A DNA stretch of 64,000 nucleotides from Malus domestica. Its lineage: Eukaryota > Streptophyta > Magnoliopsida > Rosales > Rosaceae. Location: positions 35,231,001 through 35,295,000 of the forward strand of contig NC_091671.1 of assembly GCF_042453785.1 (NCBI RefSeq). The letters are read 5' to 3'. A program made the translations under genes and the position numbers. This document shows, in pieces, positions 11,701 to 24,390 of the stretch; within the stretch, counting starts at the first letter, position 1; each line of letters starts with the position of its first letter. The notes beneath the pieces are model-generated. The model made no database searches and was not told the DNA's origin. It saw only the letters and a program-made list of their open reading frames with translations.

Positions 11701-13230
11701 TTAATATATCTGGCCTGTATCTTATGATAGCAAACCTTTTCTCTTTCTGCTTAACTTTAAACTGTAAATGATGCTAGTTTAGCTCTGATATTGAGCATGG
11801 CGTATGGAACTATTATTTTCCAGTAAAATTTGGTGTTCAAGTTTGAGTGCTGCCCCTTACTTACTCCACGATTTCCACTAAAAATTGCTAAGGAAATATT
11901 CTCTTATGATATTCAATCGAGATGAATCATTTCTGGATTTTCTGATCTATCTTGTTGAGCTATTATCAGTGGAAACTGGGATTTGAAAACAAAAGTTCCT
12001 CAGCAATGCAAAGTGTCAAGGATGAAGCTTCCCTCATATTTTATGGAATGGATCAATATCAAAGATGTCTATCTAAATTTTTACAAGAGAAGGGTAAGTT
12101 CACACTATATCTTCATATCTTTAAGAAAACGTGTCACATGCCTTTTGCTCATGATATGTGATATGGAAGTTGAGGGATGAATGGTTTAACCAAAACATGG
12201 CGGTAATTTAATTAATACTGAATATTGATGCAATTGAAGTTTGAACTTTTGTTGGGTGTGGTATTGGTTTGGCCTGATGATGTTAAATTGTATCAACCTA
12301 CAAATCATAGAATCAGTATATTAGTTTCCATTAATTGACAGGGTCACGTCAATGCTAAGCTTCTTGATCACTGAGCATGAAACAATTGCTTTCCGAGTTT
12401 TTCTGGTTACACATCATAATCAATTTTATAACAAAGAGAATTTGTTTAATCCCTCCCCTGGTTTGGCTTATATTCAGTTTGCTTCTCTGTGGTTTAGTCT
12501 CACTTTGTCCATGTATGGTGTATTATCTTAAGTTTTCCTTTTTCTTGAACCAAATCTGTTTGATTCCAGTGGTCTACCATATCATGTATTTTCGATTAAC
12601 TGTGCGATCAAGCATAATTCTATGAAAAATCACTGATTCGTTGATACATCAAATAGGGATTGAATTTTTATGATTTTCTTAGGATCTTTTCCGTGTTGAA
12701 TCGTTTTAGATTGCATTTGGATAAGTGCATTGAAATGAGGGATTCAATTTTATTACCTAATTTAAATCGTTTATCTAGATGTTAAAAAAGCATAAAAGAT
12801 GGCTTTGATACATTTTGTCTTAGATTGAGAAGAGCATTCTATATTGAAGTGTTTAGAGAGTAATTTGAAAGAAAAGAACCCGTTCACCTTCACTCGTGGA
12901 CTTTATTAATATCAAAAGAATTCGAAAGCTTGTTTAACAATTTACACTAAAAGTTTAAATCCAAACATTTTCTTCTGAAGTATATTCCAACACACAACAT
13001 TAAGACTTTTGCTTCGTTATGGATTGCAGGCCACAGGAATGATGACGATGATGAAGGAACTTCAGATACCATTGTTGGGAAGTCACCATCTTGGGTTTGA
13101 TGACTCAAAGAACATAGCAAGGGTATTACAACACATGCTCGCTGATGGTGCGGTTATACAGATTAGCGCAAGGAGGAATCCCGATTCTCCTGAGAATGTC
13201 GAATTTCTGTTCAAGAACAGAATTAGGTAG
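8775..13230 (+). CDS. ERL1: ERL1-type 3'-5' exoribonuclease (DEDDh family), probably chloroplast
   Basis: Six exons (8775-9023, 9991-10193, 10670-10750, 11558-11683, 11970-12093, 13030-13230) join in frame to about 327 residues. The product matches the Arabidopsis Enhanced RNAi-1-like protein At3g15140, reported to trim chloroplast 5S rRNA. The first 60 or so residues are rich in Ser, Leu, Pro and Arg and poor in acids, as in a transit peptide. A conserved RWKPMCLYYTQRKCTM segment follows. The exonuclease core has DLE at 123-125, an Asp at 224 in CGNWD, and H281 plus D286 in HHLGFDDSKN, which fit the four acidic residues and histidine of the ERI1 group once the intervening WHDTAIPF region is included. 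The end, FLFKNRIR, is family-typical. The frame is intact. Intron 1 holds a short (TG)n run near 9577. The gene lies downstream of the SUMO ligase on the same strand. Confidence 0.93.
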
Positions 13231-13792
13231 CTGATTCTAGTTGGATTTCTTAAAAAATTAACTTAGTTGTACAATGAAGGAACCAAAGGTTTCCAGTTCT
13301 TCACTTCAAAATCCTGATTTCTTACCACTACTGATCTGAAGTGATTCTGTTGCTCCACTTCTACCACCAAAGTTTTTTGTTTTTGTTTTGTTTATGCAAA
13401 TTCATATTGGGGGATGGAGAATTGAATTGACGTGTCTTAAGTTTTTCTTCGATATAGGAAAATGTTTTCCGCACACTCTCTCTACACACCCCAGTTTTTT
13501 TTTTTTTCTTTTTGTCTCCAAATTTCTCTTTGCAATAAACAGGAGTGTGTAAGGAAAAAAAAATGAGATGTGCAGAAATTACTTCTCTAGATATAACCTA
13601 AACCCTAAATGCTAATTCCTAAATCTTTTCTTATTTTTCTAGTTTCCCATGGGGCTAAATCTCAAATCTATAAACGACATCGTTTGACCATAAATACAGC
13701 ATGAGTAAATCATATATTCCTCTTGGTAATCTTGAGTACGAATTCTTTGCTCATACTCACCCGGTGACTAGTTATTTTTGTAGGGAAGTATT

Positions 13793-13915
13793 TTTACACT
13801 TTTTTTTTATCTTCTCACAAATCCCTCTTTACTTCTAGTTATTGGATTGAATAGGTTAGACGAATTGACAGTCAAGATTAAACAGAAGTGTGAAAATCAC
13901 TTCCCATTTTTTATT
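13793..13915. mobile_element. Small MITE-like foldback element
   Basis: The left end GGGAAGTATTTTTACACTT and the right end GTGTGAAAATCACTTCCC are inverted copies of one another, about 120 bp apart, giving a foldback. The flanks do not show an exact target duplication, so the superfamily is undetermined. Confidence 0.55.
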
Positions 13916-13931
13916 GTCGTTTTTTATAAAG

Positions 13932-14055
13932 TTTATTATTATTAAGGGGATCGAGAATGTTTGAAACTATTACAATAATAAAGGGGAGGGGGAGTTTCAA
14001 ATGCAAGTGTCACATGTAGAAACCCAACATCCTGTCCACTAGGATATTATCACTT
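13932..14055 (-). mobile_element. Degenerate SINE, minus strand
   Basis: Read on the minus strand, the sequence begins with ATCCTAGTGGACAGG, resembling an A box, continues through GTTGGGTTTCTACATG in the position of a B box, and ends in a body rich in TTTATTATTGTAATAGTTTC. The layout is that of a tRNA-derived plant SINE. The B box is poor, so the copy is old. Confidence 0.5.
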
Positions 14056-15100
14056 TTACATAAAGGATTCGGGTTGAGAAATCTCCTCAATATATTACTG
14101 ATCCTTTGCTTGAGGATTGTAATTGATTTTAATTTCTTCTTTACTTGGTTTTATTGGCGAAATATATAATTAGGCGGTGCCTCACCCCTTTTACCTTTCA
14201 TTCGATTCGTTGGTCGCAGATAAAGAAAAATGTGTGAATAACACCATCCTATATAATATACAGTTTTCCTAAACATTTTTGGCACTTAAAAAAGAGCCGT
14301 TGGTGCTTCTTTGAATCCCCTTGTGAGTTATGACATATGTACAGCCACAGCCAAAACACTCCCACCCCATCCCTCTCTGCTACATCGAAAATTAGAATCC
14401 AACACATTTGGCGGCAACAACATGCATCAAACATGCACTTGCAAAATTGAGCAAATTACACTAATAAGTTGCACACCCCCTACTCTTTCTCCACGCGCGT
14501 GTACTCAACCTCCCATGAACCAAACCAAATCCAAATCCTTCCACCTAAAATCCCAAATCTCAAATCCCATTTCTCAATTCCAATTCCCACTAATCTGAAA
14601 TCGTATGACTTGATAAAACTGATTGCTCTTGTATCAAAAGCAGAAAGAAATGACATTTGCTCTTTCGGATTAAAGATTGAAAATTTTGTACGGGAATTTG
14701 AAGATATTAAAAACATGTATTTCTACGTAATTTTATTTTTGGTATAATTTCTTTACTCGCATAAATCATTTAATCTTTTTTATTTTTTTAGAAAATAAAT
14801 ATAATGTTCATTAATCAACATGAAGAATACATACAAAAATAAAATTAAATACATGAGTGTAATATTGTTAAAACTTTGTCGGAATCTTTTAACTTGAGCA
14901 AAAAAAAAAAAAAAACTCACTACGCACAAAAAATTACATATTTGTTCTCTTGATCTAAGTTTGTAAGAAATTTATAACTTAAATGATTAAGAACATTTAT
15001 TCATACGCTAAAAGTCACAAGTTTGGAGTTTATTTCCAATTCCAATATTGTATTTCTTAAACAGAACAGAAGATGAGATCTCGATTATCACAAAACTTGT
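14056..15100. other. Intergenic DNA with no recognised gene
   Basis: This is AT-rich sequence with an A-run near 14900. The open frames at 14311-14747 lie in low-complexity CCCA- and ATC-rich DNA and show no family features, codon bias or splice context. I see no gene here. Confidence 0.6.
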
Positions 15101-15412
15101 TTACACGCACGATGGGTGCGCGTGGGGAAGAAACCCAAAAAAAATAAAAATCAGCGAGGAGCTCTGTTCCATGCGCGCTCTCTCTTTCGCCCTAAGTGTC
15201 TCTCTATAACTAAACAGCAAACAGAGAAGATTTCAGAGGAAGAGAAAGAAAAGAGAGACCTTCATAAGGACGCAGAGTCCCGAACCCAGAAGACCCAATC
15301 TTCCGGAAACACCCCCAAAATTCTCACCAGCTGAAGGGGGATTCAGCATGCTTCCCCAAATTGATTTCTAGGGTTTCTGTTCCTTTCTCGAATTTCTTTT
15401 TGTTCATCGTCC

Positions 15413-15648
15413 ATGGATAAAACCGATCGACTCAGAGATGTCCGGGTGAGTCCCTTAGGCCTCTGTTCTACTTCAATACAGCTTCTCTTTTATAAATCCA
15501 GCTGAATCGGGCACCTAATTGGAAGAACAAAGCGATTAATCGATACCCATTTGCCCAAAGCTTCAGATTTTTGTGCATATAATCGCAGATATATACATAA
15601 GCACTGGTTTTGTAGAGTTTTGTATAGGATTTTTGTGTGTTTCTTGCC
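15413..15648 (+). promoter_or_regulatory. Leader of the PHD-AAA gene with an upstream ATG and spliceable intron
   Basis: Purine-rich leader sequence at about 15190-15330 is followed by an ATG at 15413 that opens a short frame (MDKTDRLRDVR) ending at a consensus donor, CGG/GTGAGT, at 15446. An acceptor ending TATAG at 15627 would join this frame in phase to the main coding region and add about 18 residues before the ATG at 15649. If it is not spliced that way, the ATG acts as an upstream open reading frame. Either would affect translation of the main protein. The family normally begins at MRLSSK, so I keep 15649 as the start. Confidence 0.45.
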
Positions 15649-18600
15649 ATGCGACTCTCGTCGAAGCAAAGTACGGTGTCGAATCGGTCAGGACCTCGGC
15701 TTAGGAAGAAGCACAAGAGGCTTGATGCTATATGTGAGCAGGAGTATAAGAGGAACCATAATGGTGGGGTGGGACCTGGGCCGGGGAGATCGGGGAGTGG
15801 TGAGGTGGAGCTGCGTCGGAGCGGGAGGGCTCGCCGTGCCCCGATTTTGCTTGATGTCTCTCCTTCACCGCCGAAGAAGCGGCGGAAGGTTGATAAGAAT
15901 GTAGTGGTGGGTGCTGGGATGAGTGTGAAGGAGGAAGATTTGGAAACGCCGGGAAGTTGGAGATCGAGGTTGAGATCAAGGGGTAGAAATGTGGGTTTTG
16001 GGGTAAAAGGGAAACGGAAGCTTTATGAAGAGGTGAGTGAATGCCGAAGGGAAGAGAAGATGGTGGGGACTCGATCGAATGATAAGAATGGGGAATTTGA
16101 AAGTGGGAGGCATAGAGTTGTCAAATCAAAGGGACCAGGGAGGATTAGAGCAACAAATAGTTCAGACCATGAACTGAGAGAGGAATTGCCCGCGAATAAA
16201 GATGAACCTGTGGAGGAGGAAGCAGAGGTGATAATTAAGAATGAAGATGTTGCTATGCAATTGGATAGCGGAATGGATGGTGGCAAGGAAATGGAAATAG
16301 TGGACGATGATTCCACAATGATAACTGAGGCAGGGGAGAATTCAAAATTAGAGGAAGCATGCATTGTTAATGAGCATGTGGCAACAATGGACAATGCGGA
16401 GGTGATGGAACATGCTGATGACCTTGTTGCAACTGTGGACAATGTGGATACGATGGAACATGCTAATGAGCTTGTGGCAACTGTGGACAATGTGGAGACG
16501 ATGGAACATGCTGATGAGCATGTGGAAGCTATGGACAATGTGGAGCCAACAGAACATGCTGATGAAAAGGTGGAGCAATCTGAGTGCGTGATTCAAGAAG
16601 AAAATAATGATAAGCATGTGAAACAGCTAGAGTGTGTGAAGGAAGGAGAAAATCAAGGGGATGCTAGGGTGTCAGAAGCTGTTAGAGTTTCAAGAAATGA
16701 AGTGGAAGTAGCAGGGTGTCATGAAGGGAAGGATTCTTATTCATCCAAGCCTGATGAAGAGCTTGCAATAGAAATGAATAATGCGAAGGTGGATAAGTTT
16801 AAACATAGGAAAAGTGATACACTTGGCAAGCCACACATTAAGGAGGGCAGAAGGTGTGGTTTGTGTGGGGGAGGGACTGATGGTAAACCTCCAAAAAGAT
16901 TAGTTCATGATACGGGTGAGAGCGAGAATGAGGCATACTGTGGCTCTTCAGCCTCTGAGGAACTTAACTATAACCTATGGGATGGTTTTGGTGATGAACC
17001 TGGTTGGCTTGGACGTCTGTTGGGTCCTGTAAATGATCGTTATGGTATTGCCGGAATATGGGTCCATCAAAACTGTGCTGTGTGGAGTCCAGAGGTGGGG
17101 TTTCTTGACTAACTTTTAAACGTTTTATACTTTACATCATAGTACTATACTACTATCTGTATTTTACATTTAATATCTTAATCTTTATGAACATGTTGGT
17201 GCTGTTTGTTATCAGTAGTGGTTGGCAACCAGGTTGGTAATGAGTTATTCCAGATAAATCTCCTTTCAAAAATTCAAGACCATTTTATTGGTTGTAAACT
17301 TTTTACTTCTCCTTCCACCGCAAAGTTGGCCCTGTATGGTATCATGAAAGGATAAACTTTGAAGTTGGCCCTGTACAGATCAAGGCTTTTTTTACACGTT
17401 GGCTCCTTCTTGGAGCTTTTCTTACATTTGAATCTTATGTATTCTTGGATGCTTTAATTATAACAATACCATTGCATTTGATACTTATTACAAGCATATA
17501 TATACCTTACTCTTTCATGACGATGATGTCAAATTTTGGTATGTCTGGCATGCGACATGCCTATTGCACTAGGAAAGTACTCTACCAGATCAACATATAA
17601 AGTTCTTTTAAGACATGGTATTTATAATAATGTGTTGGACCTTATTGTCATGTTATGTATATAAATGCAAGAGTCTTCCAATAAAGAAGGGTTAGTCATA
17701 ATTATTAGATTGGCGAAATGGGTTTGAACTAAAATGCTTTCTGTTTCCATGTGTTACTGTAGGCTTTGTGTAAAAGTCTCATCATGTGTCTCCTTACTGT
17801 CCTTTTCTTTACAGATTGGATTGTCCTTAATCAAATGTTATTTTGAAGTTCTAAAATACCGACCCTCAGTTTATCTTCTCAAATCCGAGGGATTAATTGA
17901 TGAACCCAGTTACCTTCGTGAAATTACAGTTAAAGTTTTTTCCCCACTCTATTAAGTTTTTTTATTTGTACCTTTTTACAGTAGCTTGCTCTTTACTTAT
18001 TTTGTTGAAAATAATGGTTGGTTAATCTGGATCTGTTAGCTATCTGACCTTGCTGATCTAGAAGAATGTTTCCTTTGCATGAATATTCACTGATGCTGTG
18101 TTTTTATCAGATTATTAGGTATCTACGTTTTACCATCTGTCTTGACCTGTGATGAAACACGTAATTAGGAAGTAAGCAAAAACCTTTATTGCTTGATCCA
18201 TCGGTGACTGTTGTATATGCATGCAATTATTTACTTATATGGTTTAAACTTTAACTGCTTGGTAGATCCATTGGTGAAGTTAAGAACTGTATTTTCCATT
18301 TTGTGTTAAGGTATCTCAGTCAACTCTGATGTTCTATGCATGTGATTTGTGTTTGCAGGTTTATTTTGCTGGTTTAGGATGCTTAAAAAATGTGAGGGCT
18401 GCACTATGCAGAGGGAGAGCATTAAAATGCACCCGCTGTGGAAGGGCAGGAGCTACAATTGGGTGCCGCGTTGATCGGTGTCCAAGAACTTACCACTTGG
18501 TTGGTTATTTTATTTGCCGTATGCTTATCAGTTTATAATATGAATTTGTGTGCTATACCAGCTTATGGTAAACAGACAAGTAGACAACAAACCCACCCAC

Positions 18601-21600
18601 CCACCCACCCACCCACCCACCCACAAACATAATATGTATGCTCATTCATATATATTTTATGGCTGATGTCATTCTGTAATCTGCAGCCTTGTGCACGAGC
18701 TTATGGTTGTGTATTTGATCATCGCAAATTTCTTATTGCCTGTACTGATCATCGGAATCTCTTCCAACCTCTTGGTGATCAATATTTAGCCCGTATAAAG
18801 AAATTAAAGGCTAAGAAGATGAAGATGGAAACGAGAAAACTTTCAAATGATGCTTTGCGGAAGGATATTGAGGCAGAAGAAAAATGGTTAGAGAATTGTG
18901 GTGAGGATGAAGAGTTTTTGAAACGTGAAAGTAAGAGGCTTCATCGGGATTTGGTGAGAATTGCACCCGTTTACATTGGAGGCTCCGACTCAGAGAGTGG
19001 AAAACTATTTCAGGGTTGGGAATCTGTTGCAGGCCTTCAAGATGTCATTGGGTGCATGAAGGAAGTTGTCATGTTGCCTCTTTTATATCCAGAGTTCTTT
19101 GATAGTCTTGGTCTCACACCTCCTAGAGGTGTTCTTTTGCATGGGTATCCTGGAACAGGTAAAACTCTTGTTGTCCGGGCATTAATAGGTGCTTGTGCAC
19201 GTGGTGATAAACGGATAGCATATTTTGCTCGCAAAGGTGCAGATTGTCTAGGGAAATATGTAGGTGATTCAGAGCGCCAGCTAAGACTCTTGTTTCAGGT
19301 TGCTGAGAAATGTCAACCTTCTATAATATTCTTTGATGAGATAGATGGGTTGGCACCTTCTCGAACGAGGCAGCAAGATCAGACACATAGTTCAGTTGTG
19401 TCAACACTGCTTGCTTTAATGGATGGTTTGAAATCTCGAGGTTCAGTTGTAGTTATAGGCGCCACAAATCGTCCTGATGCTGTTGATCCAGCATTGAGGC
19501 GGCCCGGACGATTTGATAGGGAAATCTATTTTCCGCTGCCATCAGTGGAGGACCGAGCTGCCATTCTTTCACTTCACACTCAAAAGTGGCCAAAACCAGT
19601 TGCTGGATCCATCCTCAAGTTGGTTGCAAGCAGAACTGCTGGATTTGCTGGTGCAGATCTGCAGGCACTATGTACTCAAGCGGCTATCATTTCTTTGAAG
19701 AGAAATTTCCCTTTGCAAGAAGTTTTGTCTACCGCTGGAAAGAATGGTTCCGACCACAAGCGCCTCTCTCTTCCTGCCTTTGCAGTGGAGGACAGGGACT
19801 GGTTGGAAGCTCTCTCATGTTCTCCGCCTCCCTGCTCTCGTAGAGAAGCAGGAGTAGCTGCTAATGATGTAGTATGCTCTCCTCTTCCTACCCATCTTAT
19901 CCCATGTCTGCTACAACCATTATCTACTATGCTTGTTTCCCTTTATCTTGATGAACGACTCTGGTTGCCGGCTCCTCTCAGAAAATCTGCAAGAATGATT
20001 GAAAGTGTGATGGTTTCTGCTTTGAATAAGAAGAAGATGCCCAGTGATCGTTGGTGGTCCCATATATCAGTCTTACTTCAGGAAGCAGATGTTGCAAAAG
20101 ACATAGAGAGAAAGCTTTTGCGCACTGGCATTTTACTGGGATATGATACTTGTGCTGATTCTGATGTTTTTAATGACGATCATGATGATGACGACAGTTT
20201 GAAGTTTCAGCCTTCTGTTAAACACCATGGTGGCACACGTCCGAGTTTGTTGCGGAATATATCCGTCGCCTCAACCAGCAAATCAGGATTTCGGATATTG
20301 ATTGCTGGAAATCCCAGAGCTGGGCAAAGGCATCTTGCTTCTTGCCTTCTTCATTGTTTTGTTGGAAATGTACAAGTTCAGAAGGTTGATTTGGCTACAG
20401 TTTTACAAGAAGGGCATGGAGATATGGTGCAAGGCATAACAAAAATATTAAGTATGTTCCTCGCTATTTATTTTGAATTTGTTGTTGCTTGCTTGCTAGT
20501 AGGATAAAGACTATGAGCTACATGCTGTAACATTTTGCGATATAATGCTTTAAGCTCAATAGTTGTGCTACTGCGAGTTCTCTTTACCAAGGTGAAATTC
20601 TCTTACTGTATTTAATTACCCTGCTTTAAGTACTCTTGGTTTGAACTTCAGTTGATCCTATATTTCTTTTTCATTTTCCTAGAAAGTCTTTTCAACACTT
20701 CCATTAATTTCTTTGATACTTGGTAGTAGGTACTCTTTGTCCTAAGCTTAAGCTCGTGGAATAGGAGTGGTATCATAAGATCATTACTTTGATGGAATAT
20801 TTCAATTTGCAAATTAGAGTATAGGTAATTGCCATAGAAAAAACTACAAAATGATGTGGTTATACTGCATGAGAGAGAACTATAGATTCAGTTGAAGTTT
20901 ACAATTCAATTTTGAATATTGAAGAGTAAGTTTTATTTTCTCTTGCAGTGAAATGTGCTAGTGTTGGGTCATCTATAGTTTTCATGCCACGAATTGATTT
21001 GTGGGCTGTAGAGACACTTCTTCCAACGACAGAGGAAAGTGATTCCGACTTATCAAACCATCTACTTACTGAAAATGAAAAATCGTATTCTGTACATGGT
21101 CAATCTGTTGAAGAGGGGAGTGAGCCCACTTCACAGCAATGCAAATCTATAGAAATGGGAGAGTGCACAGGTGATTCTCAGGGCGCTTCACATGCCTGGA
21201 ACCTATTTGTTGAGCAGGTGGAGTCTATTTGCGTCTCCTCATCCTTGATGATTCTGGTAGGCAGTTTTTTCTTTCTTTTGGTTTTTATTTCCCTCTTTTA
21301 TCAAATATTTCCACAGATTTAGCTGTGTTGGAGTATGTAGTATTACTGTATTAGCTCAACCATTTTTTCATTGGCAAAGGCTTATTAATTCTAATAGTCT
21401 TAATTCTTTTGATCTCTTGTGCCTGAAAAATATATAGTTTCCACTCTTATGGCTATATTGCATGTGGGTCGTAGTCATTTATTTCCATTGTCTATAATTG
21501 ACTTGGTTTAAGTACTCTTCTAATGATGGCCGGTGGAAAATCTTGCTTAAAAGGTCGGCATTGAATTTCATCTTTGTTGGAAATGAAAGAAACCTTATGT

Positions 21601-23908
21601 GAAGAGACATGATAAACAGAGCGGAAGATTTCAACCAACCTTAATAAAATTTAACTACTGTGAAATTTTTTTGCTAGTTTTTAAGTCTACAACAAGAACT
21701 GGGGTTCATTTGAATTAGTACAAACTAAATGCTTCATGATCTCTGTTTTATTTTAAATAATTAAAATAAATGTCAAAATTAGCTTGTAATGCTTTTTACT
21801 TTTTTTTTTGACAGGCTACATCGGAAGTTCCATATTCAGTACTTCCAGTAAGAATAAGACAGTTCTTCAAGAGTGACATATCAAATTGCAATCAGTCAAT
21901 TCCTATGAAGAATACAGTTCCCCGATTTTCTGTGCAGATTGATGAAGATTTCAACCATGATTTGGTGATCAATCTATCCACAGAAGAGTTATTAAGGGAT
22001 ATGGTTCAACAGGTTGTTCTGTTAATTCATCAAAAGTCCCACATCCATACAACTTCATACCAGGAGTGTGGAACTTGTGATCCTTGGGATCATCAATCAG
22101 AGATAGTTAATCACAGGACAGTTCATGGATCAGCTGATGTCAACAACAGTGTAACACAGGGTCCTAATGAATCTCTTCTTAAAGTTCATCTACCGCCTGA
22201 CAATAGAAGTGTGAAGGGGAAGTCAAACTTGCTTCTTGCAATATCTTCATTTGGCTATCAAATTCTGCAATATCCTCATTTTGCTGAGCTTTGTTGGTTT
22301 ACTTCAAAACTCAAAGAAGGTCCCTCTGCAGACATAAGTGGACCTTGGAAGGGCTGGCCATTCAATCCTTGTATAGTTCGACCTAATAACTCAATTGAAA
22401 AGGTAGCTGTTGCTTGTAGCTCCAGCAATACGAAAAGCAAAGAAAAATTTGGTCTAGTTAGAGGCCTTATTGCTGTTGGTTTATCGGCATATAGAGGTGT
22501 CTATACGTCACTCAGGGAAGTCTCCTTTGAGATACGGAAGGTTCTTGAGCTTCTAGTTGCCGAGGTCAATTCAAAGATTCAGGCTGGGAAAGATAGATAT
22601 CAATATGTTCGCCTTTTGTCGCAAGTGGCCTATCTGGAAGACGTGGTTAATAGCTGGGCATACACGCTCCATAGGTAAAATGCTTCTATTGCAATTAGTG
22701 TCCTTGTAGATTTGTTTATATTTTTTTGTTTTCCTGGATTATCTAATAATGATTGCTAACATTTCAGTTTAGAGTTGGATGCTCCAATGAAAATGGAAAA
22801 TGCTAAGCTAACTGATGTGAGACATCCAAAAGATGATGATGTGAGACCTCCAGATGATCACCATGTGGATGGACAAGTTCAAACTGAGGAACCCAAGCCA
22901 AATAATACTAGCAAATGCTCCGACGAGCTTGAAGTGCCGGAAAGTGTCCCTCAAGGGTTTGATACTGAAAAAGTCGGTTGTGTTGACTTAAACAAAGATG
23001 GTGAGTTGGGTCATCCTGATTCTGAGGGTAGACTTGCAATTTCAGATTTGTCTGGACAGAAAATCATCGTAATGGATTCTACCCTGGACAAATCTCTTCT
23101 TGGTTCCAGTGAAAGTTTGAATGAATCAGAAAATGACAGAAACCATGTCGAAGTGAATGGAGATTCTGGATCCTTGAAACATTCAAATGGATTTGACTGC
23201 ACTGAATCTGTTGTCATTTCTGAGGATGGTTCTACTTCTGGTGAATTTGGCAGCATTAAGCTCTCAAGCTCTAGGGCCATCTGCAACGAGGTTAACGGTT
23301 TGTCCTCAATGGAGGCTGGTATTATACTTAATAATGGTAAGTGTGATGCCAATGAGCATATTGTAGGCATTGACACCTCGAACAAAATATTTCTCCCTAC
23401 CAAGTCTGGGGTTCTTTGCTTGTATCGTTGTTGCCCTACATGCCTAGATACCCTCCGCAGTTTGACACATAAACTTCTTATTCACAAATGGGGATCAAAT
23501 AAGAGCCAATGGACTATAGAGGATGCTCATGATATCGTTGCATCAGCGTCTGTTGATCTTCTTTCAGCCATTAGAAGAATTGTCGGTTCTGGAGGTTTCA
23601 GCAACTCACCGGATAATAAAATGAGAGACAGAAATAGTGAGGAGTTCAAATGGCCGGAAGCAGTTACATGTCACTGCAAAAATTCAGGAACTAAGAGTCT
23701 TTTGCCAGTGGAATGTAAATGCCACACCATCAGCGAGGACACATCCCTGAGTACTCATCGCAGGTTTGATCCAAAATTTATTTTCAGAGATGGTGTACTG
23801 ATTCATATGGATCCTGACAAGGATGTTTCTTTCCACTGTAAATTCGAGACCCTGTGCCTCTGTTCTCTTATAGAGTTGATACTAATGGCCGAGCAGCCTT
23901 TTCATTGA
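15649..23908 (+). CDS. Large nuclear protein with extended PHD finger and AAA ATPase domain
   Basis: Six exons (15649-17094, 18359-18499, 18687-20451, 20949-21256, 21815-22674, 22768-23908) join in frame to about 1886 residues. The family is that of Arabidopsis At3g15120, a CDC48/ATAD2-like AAA protein of uncertain role, probably acting on chromatin. The N-terminus is basic with a KKRRK nuclear-signal-like run. A long acidic stretch with a four-fold 16-residue repeat follows. The extended PHD finger lies at about 400-555 (CGLCGG, HQNCAVWSPE, CTRCGRAGATIGC, CARAYGC). The AAA module has Walker A GYPGTGKT at about 682-689, Walker B IIFFDEID near 742-749, and GATNRPDAVDPALRRPGRFD. A second, weaker P-loop-like segment (AGNPRAGQRHL) follows around residue 1070. 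The C-terminal half is poorly characterised and ends in a Cys/His-rich segment (CCPTCL, CHCKNSG, CKCH) that may bind zinc. No bromodomain was recognised. Confidence 0.9.
16375..16566 (+). repeat. Coding minisatellite, four 48-bp units
   Basis: Inside exon 1 of the PHD-AAA gene, four consecutive 16-residue units follow the pattern HVATMDNAEVMEHADD, LVATVDNVDTMEHANE and so on. The period is 48 bp, in frame, and the units are acidic. Copy number is likely to vary between alleles. Confidence 0.9.
18591..18624. repeat. (CCCA)n microsatellite in an intron
   Basis: About eight CCCA units lie in intron 2 of the PHD-AAA gene, just upstream of exon 3. This is a simple sequence repeat with no coding role. 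Confidence 0.9.
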
Positions 23909-24254
23909 TTTGATCCTTTCACAGCTTGGGTTTGCTATACCCGTGTCAAAGTTTTGTGCCGTCGCCGAATTTAGACGTGCAAATTTTCTCGAGTCTTTGA
24001 AAATGAAATTAGTAGTTATCGGCTTGGTGGTCTGAACTATTTTCTGCAAAGTATACTTGTGGAGTTTTCACTCTGCCTGAGGAGCCAATCGCCGTATGTA
24101 GTTAGCAGATTTGGACACCATTGTTTCATTCGTTTTTACATACTCAACTAGTTCAGTTGGACTTTTGCATTATATGGTTTTGTTACTAACCCTTGAGACT
24201 AGTTTTTGGAAAATGAAATGATAGGGAGAAACACCTGTATGCAAACTTTTCTTT

Positions 24255-24390
24255 GATTTTAATGAGTAATTTGATTTTAATCCAAGCGATAGTCCTACTC
24301 TAAACTGCATTAACGGGAGGGGAACGAGTTTGAATCCGAGGATCAACGAGTTGGAGAGGAATGCCTTAACCACCAGGGCAATTATGACAC
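24255..24390 (-). mobile_element. SINE-like element, minus strand
   Basis: On the minus strand the sequence opens with TGCCCTGGTGGTTAAGGC, resembling an A box, followed about 35 bp later by CGGATTCAAAC in the B-box position. This arrangement fits a tRNA-derived SINE. It lies between the 3-prime end of the PHD-AAA gene and the 3-prime end of the broken glycosyltransferase copy. Confidence 0.5.

Noticed and set aside
13570-13620. Telomere-like AACCCTAAA motifs
   Set aside because: There are only one or two units with no array; isolated telo-boxes are common in plant promoters and leaders.
14311-14747. Overlapping small frames between the ERL1 and PHD-AAA genes
   Set aside because: Low-complexity sequence, frames on both strands, no splice signals and no similarity recognised.
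16023-16617. Long antisense frames over exon 1 of the PHD-AAA gene
   Set aside because: They mirror the in-frame 48-bp repeat and acidic codons of the real gene; no splice or start context supports them.
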